From Sulfuritalea sp. (lineage in GTDB: Bacteria; Pseudomonadota; Gammaproteobacteria; Burkholderiales; Rhodocyclaceae): DNA of 64,000 nucleotides. The notes under the pieces were generated by a model. It did not search any database. It worked only from the letters and a program-made list of their open reading frames with translations, and had not been told where the DNA came from. The first letter of the stretch is position 1, and the number at the start of each line of letters is the position of its first letter. The DNA lies in NCBI GenBank assembly GCA_016716965.1, contig JADJUP010000056.1:186001-250000 (forward strand). The letters are read 5' to 3'. Position numbers and translations under genes: made by a program. Of this stretch, positions 56,981 to 64,000 are shown piece after piece.

Positions 56981-59900
56981 TTGCGCCGCGCCGCCCCTCG
57001 ATCAGCGAATACACCGCCGGCACCACCACCAGCGTCAGCAGGGTCGAGGAGATCATGCCGCCGATCACCGCGATCGACAGCGGCTGGTTGGTCTCGGCGC
57101 CGGCGCCCAGCCCCAGCGCGGCAGGGAAGAGGGCGAGGATCACGGTGGCCGAGGTCATCATCACCGGGCGCATGCGGATCGGGCAGGCATTGCGCAGCGC
57201 GGCGTCCACCGCCATGCCCTGCTCGCGGCGCTGGTTGGTGAGGTCCACCAGCAGGATCGAGTTCTTGGCGACGAGGCCGATCAGCAGCGTGAGGCCGATC
57301 ATCGAGTAGATGTTCAGCGTGTGGCCGAACAGCCATAGCGCGGCGATGCCGCCGACCACGGCCAGCGGCTGTGCCAGCATGACGATGGCGGGTTGCAGGA
57401 AGCTGTTGAACTGGCTCGCCAGCACCATGTAGAGCAGCACCAAAGCCAGGCCGAAGGCGAAGCTCATGTATTTCTGGGTTTTGCCGAACTCCTCGGCCTG
57501 GCCGATCATCTTGACCTGGTAGCCCGCGGGCAGGATCTCGGCCGCTGCGGCGCGTACCTGGGTCACCGCGTCGCCGAGCGGGATTGAGGGCGTGGCGTAG
57601 AAGGTCGCCGCGTATTGCAGGTCGAAGCGGCCGATCACGGCGGGGCCGAGCTTTTCCTCGAAGCGCGCCACGGAATCGAGGCGCACCAGCTTGCCGTCGC
57701 GGTTGCGCAGGAAGATTTTCGACAGGTCGGCGGGCTGGGTGAAGGCGCCTTCCCTCGCCTTGAGGCGGATGTCATAGCGCTGGCCGTCGCCCGGCTCGTC
57801 GTTGAACTTGGCGATGTCCACACCGCCGGTCAGCATGTTGACGGCAAGGGCGACGTCGGCCGTCGCCAGGTTGGCGTTGGCGATGCGCAGACGATCGGGG
57901 CGGAACACGAGTTGCGGCAGGTCGAGCTGGAGGTCGGTATCGACGCGGCCGATGCCGGGCAGGGCGGCCAGCTTCTGTTGCAGTTCGCGCGTCAGGCGGC
58001 CGACCTCGTCGATGTTCTCCCCGGCGAGGACGAATTGCAGCGGCTCGCCGCGCTGGCCACCGCCGACGATGGAGAAGGGCGCGGCGAAGGCGCGTGCACC
58101 GGGAATGGCGGCGAGGTCACGCCGCACGTCGGCGATTACCTGCTGCTGGCTGCGCTTGCGCTCCTCGCGTGGCGCCATGCGCACCACTACCGTGCCCTGG
58201 TTGACCTGGCCGGCACTGCCCAGCCCGATCAGGGCGAACTCGGTGCGCACCTCGGGGTAACTATTGAGCACCGCCTCGACTTCGCGCAGCTTGGCGTCGG
58301 TGTAGTCGATGCTGGAGCCGAGCGGTGTGCGCAGCGAGACGCGGAAGCGGCCCTCGTCCTCATCCGGCGTGAAGGTCTTGCCGATGTTGATGAAGAAGAA
58401 GCTGCTTGCGGCGACGATCAGCGTGGTCAGCGCCACCACCCACCAGCGATGGGTCAGGGCGGATTCGAGCAGGCGGATGTAGATGCGGTCGAGGCCGCCG
58501 AGGATGCCGTCGAGCAGGTGGTAGATGCGGCCGTGCTGCTTCTCGACCTTGAGGTAGCGCGAGCAGAGCATGGGCGTCAGCGTCAGCGAGACGAACAGCG
58601 AAACCAGCACGCCAAAGGTGACCACCACGGCGAAGGAGCGGAAGAACTGGCCGAGCACGCCCTGCAGGAAGATCACCGGGGCAAAGATCGAAACCAGCGA
58701 GAGCGTCGCGGCGATCACCGCGAACACCACTTCGCGGCTGCCATTGACGGCGGCCGAGACCGGATCGGGATCGAGGTCCTCGCGGTGGCGGAAGATATTC
58801 TCCAACACCACGATGGCATCGTCGACCACCACGCCGATGAGCAGCAGCAAGGCCAGCATGGTCAGCGAGTTCAGCGTGTAGCCGAAGAAATAGATCACCG
58901 CGATGGCGCCCATCAGCGAGACCGGAATCGCCACCGCGACGATCAGGGTCGAGCGCAGCGAACGCAGGAAGAACCACACCACCAGCGCCGCCAGCAGGGT
59001 GCCCTCGATGATGTGTTCCTTCAGCGAATTGACGATTTCGAGGATGAATACGGCGTCGTTGGAGACGATGCTGATCTTCATGCCCGGCGGCAATTGCGGC
59101 TCGATCTCGTTGGCCAGCTTGGCCTTGATGCGCTCGGCGATGGCCACGGTGTTGGCGTTGGCGACCTTGACCACGCCGAGGCCCACGGTCATCTCGCCGT
59201 TGAAGCGTGCCAGCTGGCGGTTGTCGGTAAGTCCGTCTTCCAGTTCGGCGATCTCGGAGAGGTGCACGGCGACGCCGTTGCGCTGGGCGACGACGAGGCC
59301 GGCCAGGGCATCGAGTGAGTGGAATTCGAGGTCGAGCTTGACCAGGTGTTCGGTGGCCTGGCCGACGACGAAGCCGCCGGCCAGTTGCACGTGCTCGGAT
59401 CCGAAGGCGCTGGCGACATCCTGCGCCGAAATCGCCAGTGCAGTCATGCGTTCGGGGATCAGGTTCACCCGGATCGTGCGATCGCGGCGGCCGCCGAGGC
59501 GGACTTCGCCGACGCCGTCGATGGTCTCCAGCTTCTTCTTGACCACGTTGAGCGCGTACTGGTTGAGCTGCTGCTGGGTGCGGTCGCCCTGCAGTGCCAT
59601 CCAGAACATTGGCGAGGCGTTGGTCTCGACCTTGGCCACGATCGGCGGATCGACGTCCTTGGGCAGGCGGCGCAGCACCTGGTTAACCTTGGACTGCACC
59701 TCGTTGTAGGCGACGTCGACGTTTTTTTCCAGGCCGAAGGTGATGTTGATCACGGAGACGCCGGGAGATGACGTGGACTGGATATGCTCGATGCCGGGCA
59801 CGGAATTCACCGAACCCTCGATCAGGTTGGTGACGCTGGCATCGACAATGTCCGGATTGGCGCCCTTCAGCGCGGTGGTGACCGAGACCACCGGAAATTC

Positions 59901-60020
59901 GATGTAGGGCAGCCGGTCCATGCCAATGCGGCTGAACGAGATGACGCCGAACAGTACCAGCACGGCATTCAGCATCCACGCCAGGACGTGGCGCTTGACC
60001 GATAGCTCGGGCAGGGTCAT
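56976..60020 (-). CDS. RND efflux pump inner-membrane permease
   Basis: 1014-residue, 12-helix HAE1-type permease that exports compounds using the proton gradient. The TM4 acidic pair is visible in LLLIGVVVDDAIVVLENIF; FSRIGMDRLPYIEFPVVSV at the N-terminus and GFRVSLRTPLGSSIDYTDAKL in the periplasmic loop are typical. Start at 60020, overlapping the adaptor stop. No outer-membrane factor gene is adjacent, so a TolC-like protein must come from elsewhere. Confidence 0.93.
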   Translation of the reverse strand: MTLPELSVKRHVLAWMLNAVLVLFGVISFSRIGMDRLPYIEFPVVSVTTALKGANPDIVDASVTNLIEGSVNSVPGIEHIQSTSSPGVSVINITFGLEKNVDVAYNEVQSKVNQVLRRLPKDVDPPIVAKVETNASPMFWMALQGDRTQQQLNQYALNVVKKKLETIDGVGEVRLGGRRDRTIRVNLIPERMTALAISAQDVASAFGSEHVQLAGGFVVGQATEHLVKLDLEFHSLDALAGLVVAQRNGVAVHLSEIAELEDGLTDNRQLARFNGEMTVGLGVVKVANANTVAIAERIKAKLANEIEPQLPPGMKISIVSNDAVFILEIVNSLKEHIIEGTLLAALVVWFFLRSLRSTLIVAVAIPVSLMGAIAVIYFFGYTLNSLTMLALLLLIGVVVDDAIVVLENIFRHREDLDPDPVSAAVNGSREVVFAVIAATLSLVSIFAPVIFLQGVLGQFFRSFAVVVTFGVLVSLFVSLTLTPMLCSRYLKVEKQHGRIYHLLDGILGGLDRIYIRLLESALTHRWWVVALTTLIVAASSFFFINIGKTFTPDEDEGRFRVSLRTPLGSSIDYTDAKLREVEAVLNSYPEVRTEFALIGLGSAGQVNQGTVVVRMAPREERKRSQQQVIADVRRDLAAIPGARAFAAPFSIVGGGQRGEPLQFVLAGENIDEVGRLTRELQQKLAALPGIGRVDTDLQLDLPQLVFRPDRLRIANANLATADVALAVNMLTGGVDIAKFNDEPGDGQRYDIRLKAREGAFTQPADLSKIFLRNRDGKLVRLDSVARFEEKLGPAVIGRFDLQYAATFYATPSIPLGDAVTQVRAAAAEILPAGYQVKMIGQAEEFGKTQKYMSFAFGLALVLLYMVLASQFNSFLQPAIVMLAQPLAVVGGIAALWLFGHTLNIYSMIGLTLLIGLVAKNSILLVDLTNQRREQGMAVDAALRNACPIRMRPVMMTSATVILALFPAALGLGAGAETNQPLSIAVIGGMISSTLLTLVVVPAVYSLIEGRRGAR

Positions 60021-61204
60021 TTCGCTTCGGGCTTTTTCGCCGTGGCGTCAGCGCCAGCGCTTTGCGTCCCGTTGGGAACTTTTGCTGCGGCGTCCTTGGC
60101 TGCTCCGCCCTTGCCGCCCGGCTTGGCCGGCTCCTTGATCCCCACTACGGCGTTGTTGGTGAGGAAGCCGGCGCCGTCGAGCGCGATGGTTTCGCCGCCG
60201 GAAAGGCCTTCGAGGATCTCGACGCGGCCGCCGCGCTTGGCGCCGGCCTTGACCACTTTCTGCTGCGCGCGTTTCTGGCCGTCGACCTCGGCGATGACAT
60301 ACACCACCTTGCCCGCCGGGCGCAGCACCACGCTTTGCTCGGGCACCGTCAGGGCGGTGGCCTTGGCGGCGATGCGTACCGTGGCATTTACCGTGCCGCC
60401 GCCGCGCAGCAGGCCCTCGCGGTTGTCGATGTCGGCCAGCACGTCGAGCGTGCGGCTGCCTTCGACGATGCCGGGGCGGATCTCGTGGATGCGGCTTTCG
60501 AACATTTTTCCCGGCGCCAGCGGCGAGGTCATGCTCACCGCCTGGCCGGGGGCGAGGCGGGTGGCCGCGACTTCGGGGAAGGGCAGGTGGGCGCGCAGCT
60601 TGTGCGGCGCGACCAGCTGGAACATCGGGTCGCCAACCTTGACGTAATCGCCGGGAGCGACGATCTGGACTTCGACGACGCCGTCGAGCGGGGAGGTGAC
60701 GCGCGTCTTTCCCATCGCCCGCCGGCTGTTCTCGGCGCGGGCGCGGGCAGCGGCCAACTGCTCATTGACGGCGGTGCGCTGCGCGGCGATGTCCTCGCCG
60801 GCGTTCTTCGACAGGAAGCCCTTTGCCACCAGCGCCTGCTGGCGTTCCAGCAGGCGATCCTGTTGCGTCGCCAGGGCTTCGAGCCGGCGCGCATCGGCTT
60901 CGTCGGCGCGATTGGCGAGCGTCGTGTCGCCGGCGTCGATCACGGCCAGCAATTGCCCCTTCTTCACGCGCTGCCCGGTGCGAGCCAGCACCTGCACGAC
61001 GCGCCCCGGCACTTCGGCGCCGACCTTCGGATCGGCCAGCACTTCCAGGGTGCCCAGGGTTTCCTCGACCACTTCGAATTCGCCGCTGCCGACCTGGGTC
61101 ACGGTGATCAGCGCCGGCGGCGGCCCGGCCTTCTTTTCCTCGGCCTTCTGGCCGCAGGCGGCGAGCAGCAGGAGCGCGAGGGCGGCGGCGAATGTCCTTT
61201 GCAT
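60017..61204 (-). CDS. RND periplasmic adaptor (membrane-fusion protein)
   Basis: 395-residue lipoprotein: TFAAALALLLLAACGQKAEEK has a lipobox with Cys near 17. Then a lipoyl/barrel-sandwich region (GRVVQVLARTGQRVKKGQLLAVIDAGD), a helical hairpin (ARRLEALATQQDRLLERQQALVAKG), and TSPLDGVVEVQIVAPGDYVKVGDP. ATG at 61204 chosen over GTG at 61207; it shares a base with the lysA stop. It feeds the permease downstream. Confidence 0.92.
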   Translation of the reverse strand: MQRTFAAALALLLLAACGQKAEEKKAGPPPALITVTQVGSGEFEVVEETLGTLEVLADPKVGAEVPGRVVQVLARTGQRVKKGQLLAVIDAGDTTLANRADEADARRLEALATQQDRLLERQQALVAKGFLSKNAGEDIAAQRTAVNEQLAAARARAENSRRAMGKTRVTSPLDGVVEVQIVAPGDYVKVGDPMFQLVAPHKLRAHLPFPEVAATRLAPGQAVSMTSPLAPGKMFESRIHEIRPGIVEGSRTLDVLADIDNREGLLRGGGTVNATVRIAAKATALTVPEQSVVLRPAGKVVYVIAEVDGQKRAQQKVVKAGAKRGGRVEILEGLSGGETIALDGAGFLTNNAVVGIKEPAKPGGKGGAAKDAAAKVPNGTQSAGADATAKKPEAK

Positions 61205-62481
61205 CACGGCAGGACCGACTCCGGTGCAAAGAGTTCCGCGACACTTTCGCGGCGGCGGATCAGGTGCGCGTGGGTGCCATCGACCATGACTTCGGCGGCC
61301 CGCGGACGGCTGTTGTAGTTCGAGGCCATGGCCATGCCGTAGGCGCCGGCCGAAAGGACGGCGAGCAGGTCGCCTTCCTTCAGCGCCAGTTCGCGGTCGT
61401 GGCCGAGGAAATCGCCCGATTCGCAGACCGGGCCGACGATTTCATACCTCATTGGCGTGCCTGGCGCCGTGTCGCCGGCGCCGACTTTTGCCACCGGGAC
61501 GATGTCGTGCCAGGCGTCATACAGGGCCGGGCGCATCAGGTCGTTCATCGCCGCGTCGACCACGGCGAAATGCTTTTCCTCGCCGGGCTTGAGTACTTGC
61601 ACTCGCGTCAGCAACAGCCCGGCGTTGCCCACCAGCGAGCGGCCCGGTTCGAAGATCAGCTTTTCGCGCCGGCCGACGAACTTCGCCAGCATCGGCCCAA
61701 GGTAGTCAGCGGTCGCCGGCGCCGGTTCTTCGCGGCGGTACTGGATGCCCATGCCGCCGCCCAGGTCGATGTGTTCCAGCACGATGCCGGCGGCCGCGAG
61801 GCGGTCGACCAGCGCCAGCACCTTGTCGGCGGCTTCCGCGGCGGGCGCGGGGTCGAGCAGTTGCGAACCGATGTGGCAATCGATGCCCTTTACCGCAAGA
61901 TGGGGCAAGGAAGCGGCGCGGCGATAGGTGTCGAAGGCCTGGTCGAAGGCGACGCCGAACTTGGCAGTCTTCAGCCCCGTGGAGATGTAGGGATGGGTCC
62001 TGGCGTCGACGTCGGGATTCACCCGCAGCGATACCGGCGCACGGCGATTCAGGCCTCCGGCGACCTCGTTGAGTTGTTCCAGTTCGCTGGTCGATTCGAC
62101 GTTGAAGCAGTGGATGCCGGCTTCCAGCGCCTGGCGCATTTCCTCGCGCGACTTGCCGACGCCGGAGAAAACGATCTTGTCGGCGCTGCCGCCGGCGGCC
62201 ACCACGCGCGCCAGCTCACCGCCGGAGACGATGTCGAAGCCGGCGCCCAGCCGCGCGAACAGGTTGAGGATGGCGAGGTTGGAATTGGCCTTGACCGCGT
62301 AACAGATCAGCGCGCGGTCGCTCAGGCCATGTGCATGCAACGCGTTGCGATAGCCGACGTAGGCGGCGGTCAGCGCGAGGCGCGAGTAGACGTAGCAGGG
62401 CGTGCCGAAGCGCGCGGCGATGTCGTTCAGCGCGACAGCCTCAACCTGCAGGCCGTCCCCGCCCAGGTTGGTCAGGCTCAT
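61204..62481 (-). CDS. lysA: Diaminopimelate decarboxylase
   Basis: Last step of lysine synthesis; PLP enzyme of the alanine racemase fold. PLP lysine K64 in CYAVKANSN; HIGSQ, LIFEPGRSLVGNAG and VCESGDFLG follow. The start is ATG at 62481 (MSLTNLGGDG), not the long frame from 62766 which covers lptM. A repeat copy encodes the extra segment AKVGAGDTAPGTP before the conserved RYEIVGPVCE. Part of lptM-lysA. Confidence 0.95.
   Translation of the reverse strand: MSLTNLGGDGLQVEAVALNDIAARFGTPCYVYSRLALTAAYVGYRNALHAHGLSDRALICYAVKANSNLAILNLFARLGAGFDIVSGGELARVVAAGGSADKIVFSGVGKSREEMRQALEAGIHCFNVESTSELEQLNEVAGGLNRRAPVSLRVNPDVDARTHPYISTGLKTAKFGVAFDQAFDTYRRAASLPHLAVKGIDCHIGSQLLDPAPAAEAADKVLALVDRLAAAGIVLEHIDLGGGMGIQYRREEPAPATADYLGPMLAKFVGRREKLIFEPGRSLVGNAGLLLTRVQVLKPGEEKHFAVVDAAMNDLMRPALYDAWHDIVPVAKVGAGDTAPGTPMRYEIVGPVCESGDFLGHDRELALKEGDLLAVLSAGAYGMAMASNYNSRPRAAEVMVDGTHAHLIRRRESVAELFAPESVLP
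61465..61494 (-). repeat. Dispersed short repeat, copy J (inside lysA)
   Basis: Minus strand: GGCAAAAGTCGGCG, CCGGCG, ACACGGCGCC, in frame in lysA as KVGAGDTA. Confidence 0.75.
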
Positions 62482-62666
62482 TGGCGCGGCTCGGTGCTTG
62501 CCAGCGCCAGCGCTTGCGGCGATTCCATCGGTAACGGCGCCGGCAAGGCAGCGGCCTTTGCCGGCGGCTGTGGCTGTGGCGGTAGCGTCAGGGGCGTTTT
62601 GGTGCCGCAACCGGCGAGCGCCGCAATGCAGGACAGTGCGGCGAGCAATGGAGTTATCGGACGCAT
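62478..62666 (-). CDS. lptM: LPS translocon maturation chaperone LptM
   Basis: 62-residue lipoprotein: MRPITPLLAALSCIAALAGCGTKTPLTLPP. The lipobox AGC then GTKTPLTLPP is the LptM (YifL) signature, which helps LptD mature. Pro/Ala-rich tail. ATG at 62666 and overlap with lysA match the standard order lptM-lysA. Confidence 0.88.
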   Translation of the reverse strand: MRPITPLLAALSCIAALAGCGTKTPLTLPPQPQPPAKAAALPAPLPMESPQALALASTEPRQ

Positions 62667-62769
62667 CGGATTCGGGAAAGAGGGCTGGGGACGGTAGTAT
62701 ATGCGGCGGACAGTACCGGCGACATGCTGCTCTATTCCCGGACTTGTCGTCCCCTGAAAGGAACATGCG

Positions 62770-63096
62770 ATGGACGAACAGGAATTCATGGCGGCGGCCG
62801 ATGCCGAACTGGCGCGCATCGAAGCCGCGTTAGAGGCCGCGAGCGACAGCGGTGCCGCCGACTTCGACTTCGAACTCAAGCCTGGAGGCATCATCGAGAT
62901 CGAATTCGAGAATGGTTCGAAGATCATCATCAATCGCCATGCCGCCGCGCGCGAGATCTGGCTGGCGGCGAAATCCGGTGGTTTCCACTTTCGACCCGAG
63001 GGCGGGCGCTGGCTAGGCACGCGCGACGGAGAGGAACTGATGGTGGCGCTCTCCCGCGCCGTGTCACAGCAGGCCGGGACCAGCGTCAGCCTTTAG
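62770..63096 (+). CDS. cyaY: Iron donor protein CyaY (frataxin)
   Basis: 108 residues. FMAAADAELARIEAALEAASD holds the acidic helix that binds iron; FDFELKPGGIIEIEFENGSKIIINRHAAAREIWLAAKSGGFHF is the frataxin sheet. Cooperates with IscS in Fe-S assembly. Divergent from lptM and convergent with the PBP1A gene, with a few bases of overlap. Confidence 0.95.
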   Translation: MDEQEFMAAADAELARIEAALEAASDSGAADFDFELKPGGIIEIEFENGSKIIINRHAAAREIWLAAKSGGFHFRPEGGRWLGTRDGEELMVALSRAVSQQAGTSVSL

Positions 63097-64000
63097 GGCT
63101 TCTTTTCAACCGGCTTGGGCGGGACCGGCTTGTCGGCTGCGGCTTTCTCGCCAGCGGCTTTTTCCGCGAGAGGCTTTTCGACCGCCGGCTTTTCAATCAG
63201 TTTTGGCTTCGCGTCCTGCACCGGCGCGGGCTCCTGCACGGACGCTTCCGCATCTTCCTCGGCGGGCGGTGGCAGGTGTTCCTTGTAAACCAGTTCCTTG
63301 CCGGACTTGCCGGCAGGATCGCTGGCAACGATGGACACCAGTCCCTCTGGAACCTCGGGCCAGCTTTCGGGGACGTTTTTCAGGGTATGTTCCATGTAGC
63401 CGATCCAGATCGGCAATGCCGCCGATCCGCCTGTCTCGCCGTTACCCATGCGCTTGGGTTGGTCGAAGCCGATCCAGGCGATACCAACCACCGTCGGCTG
63501 GTAACCGCAGAACCACGCGTCGATATAGTCGTTGGTGGTGCCGGTCTTGCCGGCCAGGTCGCCGCGTTTGAGCACCGTGGCGGCCCGGGTCGCGGTGCCG
63601 CGGCGCACCACGTCGTGCATCATGCTGTCCATCAGCCACGCATTGCGGGCATCTATCGCGCGCAAGGATTCGTCGCCGGCCAGCGCCGGTTGTATGGCGG
63701 CCAGCACAGTGCCCTTGTCGTCGCGGATCTCGCGCACGATGTAGGGCTCCACGCGGTAGCCGCCGTTGGCAAAGATCGAATAGGCGGCGAGCTGCTGCCA
63801 GGGCGTTACGGCGCCGGCGCCAAGTGCCAGCGTCAGGTAGGGCGGATGCTTGTCGGCATCGAAGCCGAAGCGTGTCACGTAGTCCTGGGCGTAATGGGTT
63901 CCGATCGAGCGCAAAAGCCGGATCGAGACCATGTTCTTCGACTTGGCGAGCGCCGTGCGCAGGCTCATCGGACCCTCGTATTTGCCGTCATAGTTCTTTG
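63093..64000 (-). CDS. mrcA: Penicillin-binding protein 1A, C-terminal part
   Basis: Peptidoglycan transpeptidase of class A. The window contains about 300 residues: YDGKYEGPMSLRTALAKSKNMVS with the SxN motif, the KTGTTNDYIDAWFCGYQP motif (KTG box), and a Pro/Glu/Lys-rich C-terminal tail (EKPAVEKPLAEKAAGEKAA). The N-terminal glycosyltransferase and SxxK serine motif lie beyond the right edge. The gene order with cyaY and lptM-lysA is typical of betaproteobacteria. Confidence 0.93.
   Translation of the reverse strand, partial: KNYDGKYEGPMSLRTALAKSKNMVSIRLLRSIGTHYAQDYVTRFGFDADKHPPYLTLALGAGAVTPWQQLAAYSIFANGGYRVEPYIVREIRDDKGTVLAAIQPALAGDESLRAIDARNAWLMDSMMHDVVRRGTATRAATVLKRGDLAGKTGTTNDYIDAWFCGYQPTVVGIAWIGFDQPKRMGNGETGGSAALPIWIGYMEHTLKNVPESWPEVPEGLVSIVASDPAGKSGKELVYKEHLPPPAEEDAEASVQEPAPVQDAKPKLIEKPAVEKPLAEKAAGEKAAADKPVPPKPVEKKP

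Noticed and set aside
62482..62766. Long N-terminal extension of LysA
   Set aside because: This region encodes lptM and the divergent promoter; the LysA family start is at 62481.

Overview
The window looks like a high-GC betaproteobacterial chromosome. Evidence is the gene orders leuS-lptE-holA, lptM-lysA-(RND) beside cyaY and the PBP1A gene, rapZ, a STAS-domain gene before hslVU, and GC-rich codon use throughout. A Rhodocyclales/Sterolibacterium-type environmental organism is a reasonable guess but is not proven by the sequence. No rRNA, tRNA, CRISPR array, IS element or prophage was recognised.

Layout. 1-7250 (minus): a Type III-like restriction-modification locus, mod - OLD/SMC-like ATPase - res; res runs off the left edge and carries three frameshifts. 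7275-11414 (minus): leuS-lptE-holA. 11487-12709: a FecR/SPOR-domain protein and a small hypothetical. 12972-20397 (plus): uvrD, hydrolase, SDR, aminotransferase, rapZ, a NusG-II-domain protein, a Gx transporter and a Lon-substrate-domain protein. 20398-24619: mutY, purT, flavin reductase, DUF1499 and a small hypothetical. 24738-26870: a LysR regulator and an rlmI-type methyltransferase. 26909-34842: a zinc-homeostasis island built around a zur-like gene and a 19-bp palindrome. ZIP permease, DUF2796, LolD/FtsX-like ABC pair and DUF3299 lie to the left; a His-rich protein, an outer-membrane beta-barrel, znuA and znuB lie to the right. 34908-41186: STAS protein, hslV, hslU, AEC transporter, HD protein and DUF1615 lipoprotein. 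41202-43225: Bcr-type MFS and a ParE/RHH toxin-antitoxin pair. 43529-56795: TauE/SafE permease, then a catabolic island. The island has a five-gene Liv-type ABC importer on plus; convergent to it, a carboxymuconolactone-decarboxylase-like enzyme, a three-subunit molybdenum hydroxylase, a CoA-acylating semialdehyde dehydrogenase and a CoxG-like protein on minus; and a divergent TetR regulator. 56976-64000: an RND pump and adaptor, lysA, lptM, cyaY and the 3' part of the PBP1A gene.

Most interesting signals. (1) A short dispersed repeat, core AAGTCGGCG + CYGGCGRCACGGCG, occurs about ten times in both orientations, between genes and in frame inside mod, mutY, hslU and lysA; two copies carry an internal extension. 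(2) The same 16-bp operator TTTACCACATGGTCAA lies over the -10 box of a near-consensus promoter before the importer operon and again, 11.4 kb away, in the divergent tetR/coxG promoter region. This ties the importer and the molybdenum-hydroxylase operon into one predicted regulon for an unidentified substrate. (3) The zur-centred island has znuA and znuB but no znuC.

Sequence quality: eight single frameshifts, including one in the essential gene leuS, and a 90-bp nearly pure G/C tract at the hslV-hslU junction point to assembly errors. Interrupted genes here should not be taken as decayed without raw-read checks.
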